Positions 15,707-23,549 of a stretch of 53,110 nt of DNA are shown piece by piece. The position numbers and the translations under genes are program-made. Position 1 is the stretch's first letter. Each line of letters begins with the position of its first letter. This DNA is from Halieaceae bacterium UBA4452 (GTDB taxonomy: Bacteria; Pseudomonadota; Gammaproteobacteria; Pseudomonadales; Halieaceae). Under the pieces are notes generated by a model, which was given only the letters and a program-made list of their open reading frames with translations, made no database searches and was not told the origin of the DNA. The stretch spans positions 1 through 53,110 of the forward strand of contig DGPA01000021.1 of NCBI GenBank assembly GCA_002389505.1, given 5' to 3'.

Positions 15707-17392
15707 ATGCGCTCCGATATTGACATTGCACAAGCAGCCACACCACGCCCAGTGACCGAGATCGCCGCCACTTTATCGATACCCGAACACGCCCTTGAGC
15801 CATACGGGCGCACCAAAGCTAAAGTCAATTTGAATTGGCTCAAGGCGCTGCCCATGCGTGACAGTGCACGGATGGTGCTGGTCACGGCCATTAGCCCAAC
15901 CCCCGCCGGGGAAGGTAAGACCACCACCACCGTGGGTTTGGGTGACGCTATGCGCCGTCTTGGCAAAGACGCCATGATTTGTCTGAGGGAGCCTTCGTTG
16001 GGCCCGGTATTTGGCATGAAAGGGGGAGCGGCCGGGGGCGGCTATGCGCAAGTCATTCCCATGGAAGATATTAACTTGCACTTTACCGGCGATTTACATG
16101 CGATTGGTGTCGCCAACAACCTACTCTCCGCTCTGGTTGATAATCATATCCATCATGGTAATGCGCTCGGCATTGATGTGCGTCGCGTCAGCTGGAAGCG
16201 CGTCTTGGATATGAATGATCGAGCTCTTCGGGATATTACTATTGCTCAGGGCGGGGTCGGCAATGGCTTTCCCCGTCAAGATGGCTTTGACATTGTGGTG
16301 GCTTCAGAAATTATGGCGATCTTCTGCCTGGCCACTGATCTTGATGATCTAAAGCAGCGTATTGGGCAGATTGTGGTGGCCTATACCCGGGAGAAACAGC
16401 CCATTTGCGCCCGTGATCTCAACGCCCAAGGTGCGCTGGCAGCCGTGTTGAAAGACGCCTTGGCGCCCAATTTGGTGCAAACCCTGGAGGGCACCCCCGC
16501 CTTTATTCACGGCGGTCCCTTCGCCAATATTGCCCACGGCTGTAACAGCGTTATTGCTACTCAATCAGCGCTGCGTCTCACTGACTATGTGATTACCGAA
16601 GCGGGCTTTGGGGCCGATTTAGGCGCAGAAAAGTTTATCGACATTAAATGTCGCAGCGCGGGCATTCACCCGTCAGCGGCGGTGCTAGTGGCGACTATTC
16701 GCGCGCTTAAATTCCACGGCGGCGTCAAAGTCGCCGATTTAAAAGAGGAAAATCTCGATGCTCTCGCGCAAGGTATGGCCAATCTTGAGCGTCACATTGT
16801 CAATATTCGCGATCACTACGGGGTGCCGGTCGTAGTCTCCATTAATCGCTTCGAATCCGACACGCCAGCTGAGCTTGAGCGACTCATGGAGCATGTGCGA
16901 TCTCTCGGTGTAACCATTGTTCTCGCCAACCACTTCGCCGAGGGTGGAGCCGGCGCCGAGGAATTGGCGCAGCTGGTCAGTGAGCTCTGCGAGCAGGATC
17001 AACGCCCAGCACACACAGAGCACAGCGCTTTCGTTTACCCCACGACAGCGTCTTTGTGGGACAAAATTGGGCGGGTTGCCACCACTATTTACGGAGCCTC
17101 CGAGATAACCGGGAGTAGCAAGATTAGGAATCGGCTGAAAGAGCTGGGCGATGAAGGTTACGGTCACCTGCCCGTCTGTATTGCTAAAACCCAATACTCG
17201 TTTTCAACCGACCCTCAGCTATTGGGGGCGCCCTCTGACCATGTGATGGAGATTAGAGAGGTTCGTTTAGCGGTCGGCGCCGGCTTTGTCGTAGCCGTCT
17301 GCGGCGACATTATGACGATGCCCGGCCTACCGAAAACCCCGGCGAGCGAAAATATTGACGTTGTCAACGGACAGATAACCGGTTTATTTTGA
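15707..17392 (+). CDS. fhs: Formate-tetrahydrofolate ligase
   Basis: 561 residues, AAGGA upstream of the ATG. Signature sequences: P-loop TPAGEGKTTT (residues 65-74), EPSLGPVFGMKGGAAGGGYA, INLHFTGDLHAI and TEAGFGADLGAEKF. The enzyme interconverts formate + THF + ATP with 10-formyl-THF. After methyl-THF oxidation it could run backwards, making formate and ATP. About 100 bases separate it from the activator gene, so it may be in the same operon or have its own promoter. The folD step needed between methylene- and formyl-THF is not encoded in the window. Confidence 0.95.
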   Translation: MRSDIDIAQAATPRPVTEIAATLSIPEHALEPYGRTKAKVNLNWLKALPMRDSARMVLVTAISPTPAGEGKTTTTVGLGDAMRRLGKDAMICLREPSLGPVFGMKGGAAGGGYAQVIPMEDINLHFTGDLHAIGVANNLLSALVDNHIHHGNALGIDVRRVSWKRVLDMNDRALRDITIAQGGVGNGFPRQDGFDIVVASEIMAIFCLATDLDDLKQRIGQIVVAYTREKQPICARDLNAQGALAAVLKDALAPNLVQTLEGTPAFIHGGPFANIAHGCNSVIATQSALRLTDYVITEAGFGADLGAEKFIDIKCRSAGIHPSAAVLVATIRALKFHGGVKVADLKEENLDALAQGMANLERHIVNIRDHYGVPVVVSINRFESDTPAELERLMEHVRSLGVTIVLANHFAEGGAGAEELAQLVSELCEQDQRPAHTEHSAFVYPTTASLWDKIGRVATTIYGASEITGSSKIRNRLKELGDEGYGHLPVCIAKTQYSFSTDPQLLGAPSDHVMEIREVRLAVGAGFVVAVCGDIMTMPGLPKTPASENIDVVNGQITGLF

Positions 17393-17424
17393 GGGTCTAC
17401 GCTGACACCGGCTAACGGCTATTT

Positions 17425-18690
17425 ATGAACCTCACCCTCTACAGCATCTGTCTTGCGCTTCTCACGCCAGCTATCCTGTTGCTGACGCTACTGGAAGCGT
17501 ACCGGCGCAAAGGGGGTGTGCGCTATGTCAAAGAGCGTTTCGGGCTGATCCCCCGAGGGACAGACAAAGTCCAGCATAAGATTGGCCTGTGGTTTCATGC
17601 GGCGTCCCTTGGTGAGGTGAACATTGCTTTACCGCTGATTACACAGTTCCAATCTGAAGGGGTATTGCTCACCTGCACCACCCCCGAGGCCATGCGACTG
17701 GCCGAAGCACGCCTCGGTTCCTCGGTCACCCTTCGCTACTTTCCCCTCGACTTTATTCACGGCATTCGGCGCTTTTTAACGACCTTTCAACCCCAGCAAC
17801 TCTATGTGATTGAAACGGAGATCTGGCCCCGCCTTTTCCACGAATGCGCCATACAACAAATACCCATCGCGCTCATCAATGGCCGTCTCAGCGACAAAAC
17901 CATGAGGGCACCGGGATTTGCCAAAGCGCTTTATGCTCGGGCCCTAGCGGGCGTTGACACCATTTGGGCTAGAGAAGCCGTCGATTATGCCCGCTTCGTT
18001 GAGCTAGGCTATTCCCCGGCACGTCTTAGCTGTGTCGGCGATAGTAAATTAGCCGGTAAAGGGGTCTTGGGGGTCACGGCATCGCCACTGGCCCGCCCCT
18101 ATTGCCTCGCCATTTCCACCCATGAAGGGGAAGAACGTGCAGTCGTCAGCGCATGGCGTGCTGCGGGGAAAAAAGATGTGCTGGTAATCATCCCCCGACA
18201 TCCGGCAAGGGCTGAGGGCATTCTGAGGGAACTAACTGCCGAGGGGCTACGGTGTTGTAAACGGACCGATTGCCCTGATCCCAGCGCGGACACCGAGATT
18301 TACCTCGCCGACACCGTGGGTGAAGTCGACGTGTTCTGTGCGCATGCCACGTTTGTCTTTGTGGGGGGCTCGTTGTTTGGCGTCGGTGGCCACAACGTCA
18401 TGGAACCGGCACGGTTAGGTAAGGCCATCATTACCGGCGCTGATACCGCCAACTTTGACACGCAAGTCCGCTACTTGCGCGAGCATGGCGCCATTAAGCA
18501 AGCCGACACTCTTGAAGAATTTCCCTCGATCTGGCGGCAGTTGACCGACGATGCTCAGGGTCGTCATGCACTCGAAGTCGCGGCGCAGCACGCCTTCGAC
18601 GCTCTACCCAATATGAGTAATATCTATGTCGAGCACATACGCGCGCGGTTAGCGGAGCGGGCGCCGGCCCCTGCCAAGGGCTTTCCGTAG
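17425..18690 (+). CDS. waaA: 3-deoxy-D-manno-octulosonic acid (Kdo) transferase
   Basis: 421 residues. GT30 inner-membrane enzyme that adds Kdo to lipid A precursor, the first core step of LPS. An N-terminal membrane anchor (about residues 3-22) precedes WFHAASLGEVN, where the Glu is the expected catalytic base, then YVIETEIWPRLF, ALINGRLSDKT and the C-terminal VFVGGSLFGVGGHNVMEPA. Length is normal. It converges with the Kdo kinase gene, ending three bases before it. Confidence 0.93.
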   Translation: MNLTLYSICLALLTPAILLLTLLEAYRRKGGVRYVKERFGLIPRGTDKVQHKIGLWFHAASLGEVNIALPLITQFQSEGVLLTCTTPEAMRLAEARLGSSVTLRYFPLDFIHGIRRFLTTFQPQQLYVIETEIWPRLFHECAIQQIPIALINGRLSDKTMRAPGFAKALYARALAGVDTIWAREAVDYARFVELGYSPARLSCVGDSKLAGKGVLGVTASPLARPYCLAISTHEGEERAVVSAWRAAGKKDVLVIIPRHPARAEGILRELTAEGLRCCKRTDCPDPSADTEIYLADTVGEVDVFCAHATFVFVGGSLFGVGGHNVMEPARLGKAIITGADTANFDTQVRYLREHGAIKQADTLEEFPSIWRQLTDDAQGRHALEVAAQHAFDALPNMSNIYVEHIRARLAERAPAPAKGFP

Positions 18691-18693
18691 CGC

Positions 18694-19431
18694 TTAGCTG
18701 CCTTCAAGGGTGTGGTGATACCCCTGACAAAAGGTCTGCCAATCATCACCAGTCATGGTGCCGGGCTCGGCAACGCGTTCAAGGGACCGTTTTAGACGGG
18801 CGACATTCGCCGCCTGCCAGCGGTACCCATGACCGCGGGCTAAAAATCGGCACTTATCAAAGTCGATAACGTACACATCTGCATCGCCAATAAGGATATT
18901 GCTGGCGTTTAAATCGTGGTGAAAAACGCCCTCGCTATGAAAGCGTGCAATGGTCTCGCCAACGCGCTTCCACACTGCCGATGTTAGGCTACCCTGTGAC
19001 AGCTTTACCGACAGCGACTGCGTGCCACTCAGCCGGGTGGAGATGAGATGGCCTCGGTACAAGCAGCCATTCAATCGGGTGACACAGGCCGCCACAGGTC
19101 GTGGTACCGGTAGTCCCGCGTTGACCATGCGATGCAACAGATCAAATTCTCGGATCATGCGGGTGCTAGCATAGCTGAAAAACAGATACTGATCGGCCAA
19201 CCAACGGGCGACTTGCCCACCACGCCGGTAGGTTTTTAGCACCCATTCCGACTCGCCATGGGTCAAAAACCAGACGGCACCACGCCCCTCGTGATGCTCG
19301 ACCGCTCGATCACCCCAATAATCCGCTTGAAATAACTCGCTAGACGGGGTGCTCAGGGTTCGACTGTCGTAAACAATGACAGCATTTGGCAGCGTTAACG
19401 TGTCACGTTGGATTAATGAAGTCACAGCCAT
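18694..19431 (-). CDS. kdkA: 3-deoxy-D-manno-octulosonic acid kinase
   Basis: 245 residues, AGGA just before the ATG. Small kinase of the lipopolysaccharide-kinase (Kdo/WaaP) family. Key parts: GRGAVWFL, WVLKTYRRGGQVARW (ATP-binding Lys), SARMIREFDLL-like ASTRMIREFDLL, catalytic loop HHDLNASNILI and metal site VIDFDKCRF. KdkA phosphorylates Kdo at O-4 in organisms whose core carries a single Kdo. Tail-to-tail placement with waaA, which makes its substrate, supports this. Confidence 0.88.
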   Translation of the reverse strand: MAVTSLIQRDTLTLPNAVIVYDSRTLSTPSSELFQADYWGDRAVEHHEGRGAVWFLTHGESEWVLKTYRRGGQVARWLADQYLFFSYASTRMIREFDLLHRMVNAGLPVPRPVAACVTRLNGCLYRGHLISTRLSGTQSLSVKLSQGSLTSAVWKRVGETIARFHSEGVFHHDLNASNILIGDADVYVIDFDKCRFLARGHGYRWQAANVARLKRSLERVAEPGTMTGDDWQTFCQGYHHTLEGS

Positions 19432-19701
19432 TTTTCCTGCCGGGCGACGTTGGCCACGCTACAAATAGTGAATGAACGATAACATAAGACCGCCGAGATC
19501 TCGTTGCCTAATCGGAGTATCAGCGATAGCTGTTATGTGGACTGCGCGGCGCGCTAACCGATCAGCGATGACTACTGACCACGAAGACCCGAGTCACAGG
19601 CGTACTGCTGCACGCAAGTAAACGCTACCTCGATAACGGGTATACATTTGATCTCGGGTTTACTGAGGCATAATGGTCCTTTGGCGTTGAGGACCACTTC
19701 T
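19432..19701. other. Divergent intergenic region, no feature recognised
   Basis: It must hold promoters for kdkA (left) and the YciI gene (right). A TTGATC / CATAAT pair near 19650-19675 is only 15 bases apart and not convincing. No hairpin, RNA gene or ORF stands out. Confidence 0.3.
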
Positions 19702-20010
19702 ATGCTGTTCGTGATTGATTGTGTCGATAAACCCGAACATCTCGCTATCAGACTCGCCCATCGCGAGGCGCATTTGACGTATGTGCGGGGCTTTTTGGAT
19801 CACCTCATTGCAGCGGGTCCCTTTCTGAGTGCCGAGGGCACTATGACTGGCTCTATGCTCATCATGGAATTTGATACCCTGTCTGAAGCTGAGGCTTTTT
19901 GTGCAGCCGACCCCTATAGATTAGCCCACCTGTTTGCCAGCACGACCATCCGACGCTGGGCGAAAGTACTACCTAAGGAGCACCCCGGTAATGAGCCCCC
20001 TCCGTTATGA
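19702..20010 (+). CDS. YciI-like protein
   Basis: 102 residues from the ATG at 19702, chosen because GAGGA sits eight bases upstream; the frame opens further back without a ribosome site. The ferredoxin-like YciI fold is recognised from MLFVIDCVDKPEH, REAHLTYVRGFL and EFDTLSEAEAFCAADPY. Family members include small dechlorinases and many of unknown role. It overlaps the glycosylase gene by 20 bases, so the two are co-transcribed. Confidence 0.8.
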   Translation: MLFVIDCVDKPEHLAIRLAHREAHLTYVRGFLDHLIAAGPFLSAEGTMTGSMLIMEFDTLSEAEAFCAADPYRLAHLFASTTIRRWAKVLPKEHPGNEPPPL

Positions 20011-20692
20011 CGTCATTTATGAGTTGGCCTGCGAACGCAAGGGCGGCCCGGCCGCCGTCGACGGGCTGCTGCCTCAACCCTTGAGTCGAAGCAACATAGC
20101 CGCCCTACCCAGTGATCGATTTTTGGCTGAGTTCACGCGCAAGGTATTTCAGTCGGGATTTGTATGGCGGGTGGTCAATCAGAAATGGGATAACTTTGAA
20201 GAAAGTTTCTGGGGTTTTGATGTTCAGCGACTGCTCATGATGCCAGACGATATGCTCGAGCGAAAAGCCAAAGATCCCGGCATCATCCGCAATCTGAATA
20301 AAGTCACTACCGTGCGTCACAACGCCATGATGATCGCCGACGCTGAGCGTCGTGAAAACAAAGGTTTTGGCCAGTTTGTCGCCGACTGGCCGACCGACGA
20401 TATCGTGGCGCTGTGGCAGTACCTAAAAAAACACGGGAGCCGCCTAGGGGGTAATACCGGACCCTACGCGCTGCGCACTTTAGGGGTCGATACGTTCCTA
20501 CTAACCCAGGACGTGGAAGGCTTTCTGCGCAATCGGGGCGTGATCGAGGGTGGCATAGCCAGCAAAAAATCGCTGCTCGCCGCGCAACATTTTTTTAACG
20601 AACTCCAGCAGCAGTCAGGACGCTCCCTGTCGGCATTGAGTCGGATCGTGTCCTTCAGCTACGGTCAGAACTACGTCGGGATTGAGCAGTAA
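19991..20692 (+). CDS. DNA-3-methyladenine glycosylase I family protein
   Basis: 233 residues from the ATG at 19991. The core GFVWRVVNQKWDNFEESFWGF is the signature of the Tag family, which removes 3-methyladenine from DNA; NTGPYALRTLGVDTFLLTQD follows. The N-terminal Cys/His zinc residues of E. coli Tag are not evident, so it belongs to a divergent Tag branch. It ends two bases before the RIO kinase gene, which faces it. Confidence 0.8.
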   Translation: MSPLRYDVIYELACERKGGPAAVDGLLPQPLSRSNIAALPSDRFLAEFTRKVFQSGFVWRVVNQKWDNFEESFWGFDVQRLLMMPDDMLERKAKDPGIIRNLNKVTTVRHNAMMIADAERRENKGFGQFVADWPTDDIVALWQYLKKHGSRLGGNTGPYALRTLGVDTFLLTQDVEGFLRNRGVIEGGIASKKSLLAAQHFFNELQQQSGRSLSALSRIVSFSYGQNYVGIEQ

Positions 20693-20694
20693 CG

Positions 20695-21555
20695 CTAGTC
20701 GTCCGACGCATCGGCTTGGCGAATGCGCGCCAGCCGATTTTCCTCCTCCTCCATCGCCGCTTGAATTTCCTGCAACACGGCATCGACATCAGCGCTGTCC
20801 CCGTCATCGTCGAACACACCGGTTAACTGCGCTTCTGGGTGGAGCTCGCCCTCTTCATAAAGAGCCCACATTTCTTTGGCGTATTGGGACCCTAACAGCT
20901 CAGGCGCCGACAAGCCGTAGTAGGCAGTCATATTGTTGACATCCCGCTCCAGCATTGCTTTTGCATGATTATTGGCTGCCGCATTTACCGCCTGGGGTAA
21001 ATCGATAATCACCGGGCCATAATCATCGACCAACACGTTAAATTCCGATAAATCCCCGTGAACCAGTCCCGCGCAGAGCATTTTGACGACGTAAGTCATC
21101 ATGAGCGCGTGATCCTCCAGCGCCTGCTCCCGGGTGAGAACAACGTCATTGAGCCGCGGTGCCACCTCACCACCCTCGGTGGTCACCAGCTCCATGAGTA
21201 ACACCCCGTCGAAGCAACCAAAAGGTTCCGGCACCCGAACCCCGGCTCGCTCAAGGGTATACAACGCGTCAACCTCGGCGTTATGCCACGCTTCCTCTTG
21301 TTGCTTGCGCCCGTACTTGGACCCTTTTTCCATGGCCCGCTGGCGTCGGCTATTGCGTCCCTTGCGACCCTCTTGATACTCCACTGCCTGCTTGAAGCTT
21401 CGCTTTGCCGCGTCTTTATACACTTTGGCGCAGCGAATACTGTCTCCACAGCGAACAACATAGACCGTGGCCTCTTTGCCACTCATTAACTGGCGCAGCA
21501 CTTCGTCGACAACGCCGTCTTCAACCAATGGAGCTATGCGTTTTGGAATTTTCAT
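20695..21555 (-). CDS. RIO1-type serine protein kinase (PA4780-like)
   Basis: 286 residues from the ATG at 21555 (product begins MKIPKRIAP, as in Pseudomonas homologues); an upstream in-frame ATG at 21624 would add 23 residues. Kinase elements: nucleotide loop SGKEATVYVVRCG, Lys in CAKVYKDA, catalytic HGDLSEFNVLV and the RIO metal motif IDLPQAVN. The C-terminus is acidic, ending in a Glu-rich helix. RIO kinases are mainly archaeal/eukaryotic ribosome-maturation kinases; bacterial versions occur in some gammaproteobacteria, with unknown targets. Confidence 0.88.
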   Translation of the reverse strand: MKIPKRIAPLVEDGVVDEVLRQLMSGKEATVYVVRCGDSIRCAKVYKDAAKRSFKQAVEYQEGRKGRNSRRQRAMEKGSKYGRKQQEEAWHNAEVDALYTLERAGVRVPEPFGCFDGVLLMELVTTEGGEVAPRLNDVVLTREQALEDHALMMTYVVKMLCAGLVHGDLSEFNVLVDDYGPVIIDLPQAVNAAANNHAKAMLERDVNNMTAYYGLSAPELLGSQYAKEMWALYEEGELHPEAQLTGVFDDDGDSADVDAVLQEIQAAMEEEENRLARIRQADASDD

Positions 21556-21743
21556 AGAGTCGTTATACAGGACGGAGCCTGAGTTTAGGCAATAAAAAGT
21601 ACCAATAGGCGCAGGGGTTGGCATTCACCGGCGGCCCTCCTTGAGCGCCCCGTCGCGGGCAGCGGCACGGCAGAATAACTATTGCATTGCACACCACTTG
21701 CCGTTTAGGGTGATACTGATGACAAAAATGAGGAGTCACCGCC

Positions 21744-22109
21744 ATGAACACCCTGATTATCGCGTCTCTCGCACTACTGTTCGTTCACGTATCGGTATTA
21801 CCGTTATCGTTTAGCTTAAAGCATAGCCAATGGCTGCTTGGAGCGAGAGACGATGCCCTTGACCTTGGTGTGTTAGCACTGCGTGCGAAGCGGGCGTCAG
21901 CGAACTATTTGGAAAGTCTACCGGCCTTCTTGGGACTGATGCTGCTAGCCAAACTGGATGGGGTCGACTTGGCTGATCTCGGCCTTTATTGGCTCGCCAG
22001 TCGAGCAGTGTACGCTGCCGTGTACATAGCGGGAACGCCGTTTGTCCGCACCGTGGTATGGATGGTGTCTTTGGTCATCCTGGTGATGATGGCAATGGCC
22101 TTACTCTGA
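21744..22109 (+). CDS. MAPEG family membrane protein
   Basis: 121 residues, GAGGAG upstream of the ATG. Four hydrophobic helices, with RAKRASANYLESLPAF after the first loop, the usual MAPEG motif, and ASRAVYAAVYIAGTP. Family members are membrane glutathione transferases/peroxidases and relatives. Bacterial function is uncertain. It converges with the thiolase gene. Confidence 0.82.
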   Translation: MNTLIIASLALLFVHVSVLPLSFSLKHSQWLLGARDDALDLGVLALRAKRASANYLESLPAFLGLMLLAKLDGVDLADLGLYWLASRAVYAAVYIAGTPFVRTVVWMVSLVILVMMAMALL

Positions 22110-22151
22110 TCAGGATGCCTATTTGCAGTGCTGTGCTTGATCGCCCAGCCC

Positions 22152-23354
22152 TCAAAGTCGCTCTATCAATATGGCGGTACCCGACCCTGCAGCACCGCTA
22201 GTGGCTACTACACCGAGTCGCTGATTACGCCGCTCTAGCTCATCTAATAGCGTACCCATCATCATCGCCCCGGTTGCACCCAGCGGATGTCCGAGGGCGA
22301 TAACACCACCATTAACGTTGAGCTTTTCCGAGGCGATACCCAGATCCGCCTGGCATTTAATCATGGTGGCCGCAAAGGCCTCGTGTACCTCAAAGAGGTC
22401 AATATCGTCGACAGTAAGCCCCTGCGAGGTCAGCAACTTCTCCGTCGCGCTGACGCAACCCGACAGCACCAGTAGCGGGTCATCACAGGCATTCACCATC
22501 GCCTTAATGATCCCTCGCGGAGGGCTGTCAAGGTGCCGGGCAAGCTCTTCATTGCCTATGAGCAGCAGTGCCGCGCCGTCAGCCATAGCGGGTGAATTAC
22601 CTGCCGTATGAACATGGTCAATAGTCTTTAGGGCTGGATAACCCTGACACTGCAAAGCATCCGCACCCGCCTCGCCAATGGCCGTAAAACTCGCTGGTAA
22701 TCGCGCCAAGGACGCCATGGTGGTCTGTGAACGGATGCACTCATCTTGGGCAATGCGTAATCCGGTAACGGGATTATCGATAGCAACAATGCTTGAAAAA
22801 TAGCCTTCATCGCGCGCTAGCGCAGCCCGTTGATGACTCTGCAAAGCGATGCGATCTACCGCTTCCCGAGACGCGTCGTACAAAGAAGCAATTAAGTCCG
22901 CGCCGCTGCCCATCAGTAAAATCCGAGCCGCTAGCGCCACCTCAGGATCAAGAAATATCGCCGCCTTATCACTGAGCATCGGAACCCTTGACATCATCTC
23001 CACGCCCCCCGCCACGGCTACTGATTCCTGCCCCGTCATCACTTTGAGGGCGGCAATATTAATGGCATCCAAACCTGAGGAGCAAAAGCGCGTGACGGTG
23101 AGGCCGGAAACCGCACTGGGCCAACCCGCGTATAGAGTCGAGGCCTTGGCGATGTTTCCCGCCTGTTCACCGTGCTGGGTCACACAACCCAAAATGACTT
23201 CGCCAACGAGCCGTGGGTCTAATCCATTGCGTGTGACTATAGCCGTGTACAACGTCTTGAGTAACTCGAAAGAGGATAGCGCAGCCAAACCCCCATTGGC
23301 TTTGGCTTTACCCCGGGGGGTCCGAATGGCATCGTAAATCAAGGCTCGCTGCAC
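22152..23354 (-). CDS. Thiolase-family acyltransferase with altered second Cys
   Basis: 400 residues, GTG start with AAGGAG eight bases upstream. It resembles FadA/acetyl-CoA acetyltransferases, which cleave or form 3-ketoacyl-CoA. Nucleophile Cys91 (TRFCSSGLDAIN), His323 (FEVHEAFA), and NGGVIALGHPLGATG are intact. Where thiolases normally carry the second catalytic Cys (ATMC.G.GQG), this protein has VATSGAAGSG, with Ser in place of Cys. The reverse-strand codons confirm this. The enzyme may be slow as a thiolase or do different acyl chemistry, as SCP-like thiolases do. It could complete chain shortening for the acyl-CoA block at 32-45 kb. Confidence 0.85.
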   Translation of the reverse strand: MQRALIYDAIRTPRGKAKANGGLAALSSFELLKTLYTAIVTRNGLDPRLVGEVILGCVTQHGEQAGNIAKASTLYAGWPSAVSGLTVTRFCSSGLDAINIAALKVMTGQESVAVAGGVEMMSRVPMLSDKAAIFLDPEVALAARILLMGSGADLIASLYDASREAVDRIALQSHQRAALARDEGYFSSIVAIDNPVTGLRIAQDECIRSQTTMASLARLPASFTAIGEAGADALQCQGYPALKTIDHVHTAGNSPAMADGAALLLIGNEELARHLDSPPRGIIKAMVNACDDPLLVLSGCVSATEKLLTSQGLTVDDIDLFEVHEAFAATMIKCQADLGIASEKLNVNGGVIALGHPLGATGAMMMGTLLDELERRNQRLGVVATSGAAGSGTAILIERL

Positions 23355-23549
23355 GGCTGATTGCTCCTTAACGCGCGATGATACCTGCGCTAATACTGAA
23401 TAAAGACGTCATCATAAAAGGCAGGCAGCTCCGGGTCTATACACTGTGCTGCTATGCTCACGCAGCACATCAAGGTGCCGTAAACAAGATAGCGAGTGTT
23501 CACCGATTAATAGCGTTATTATGGGTCATACCTGCTTGGGAGTCTGTCT

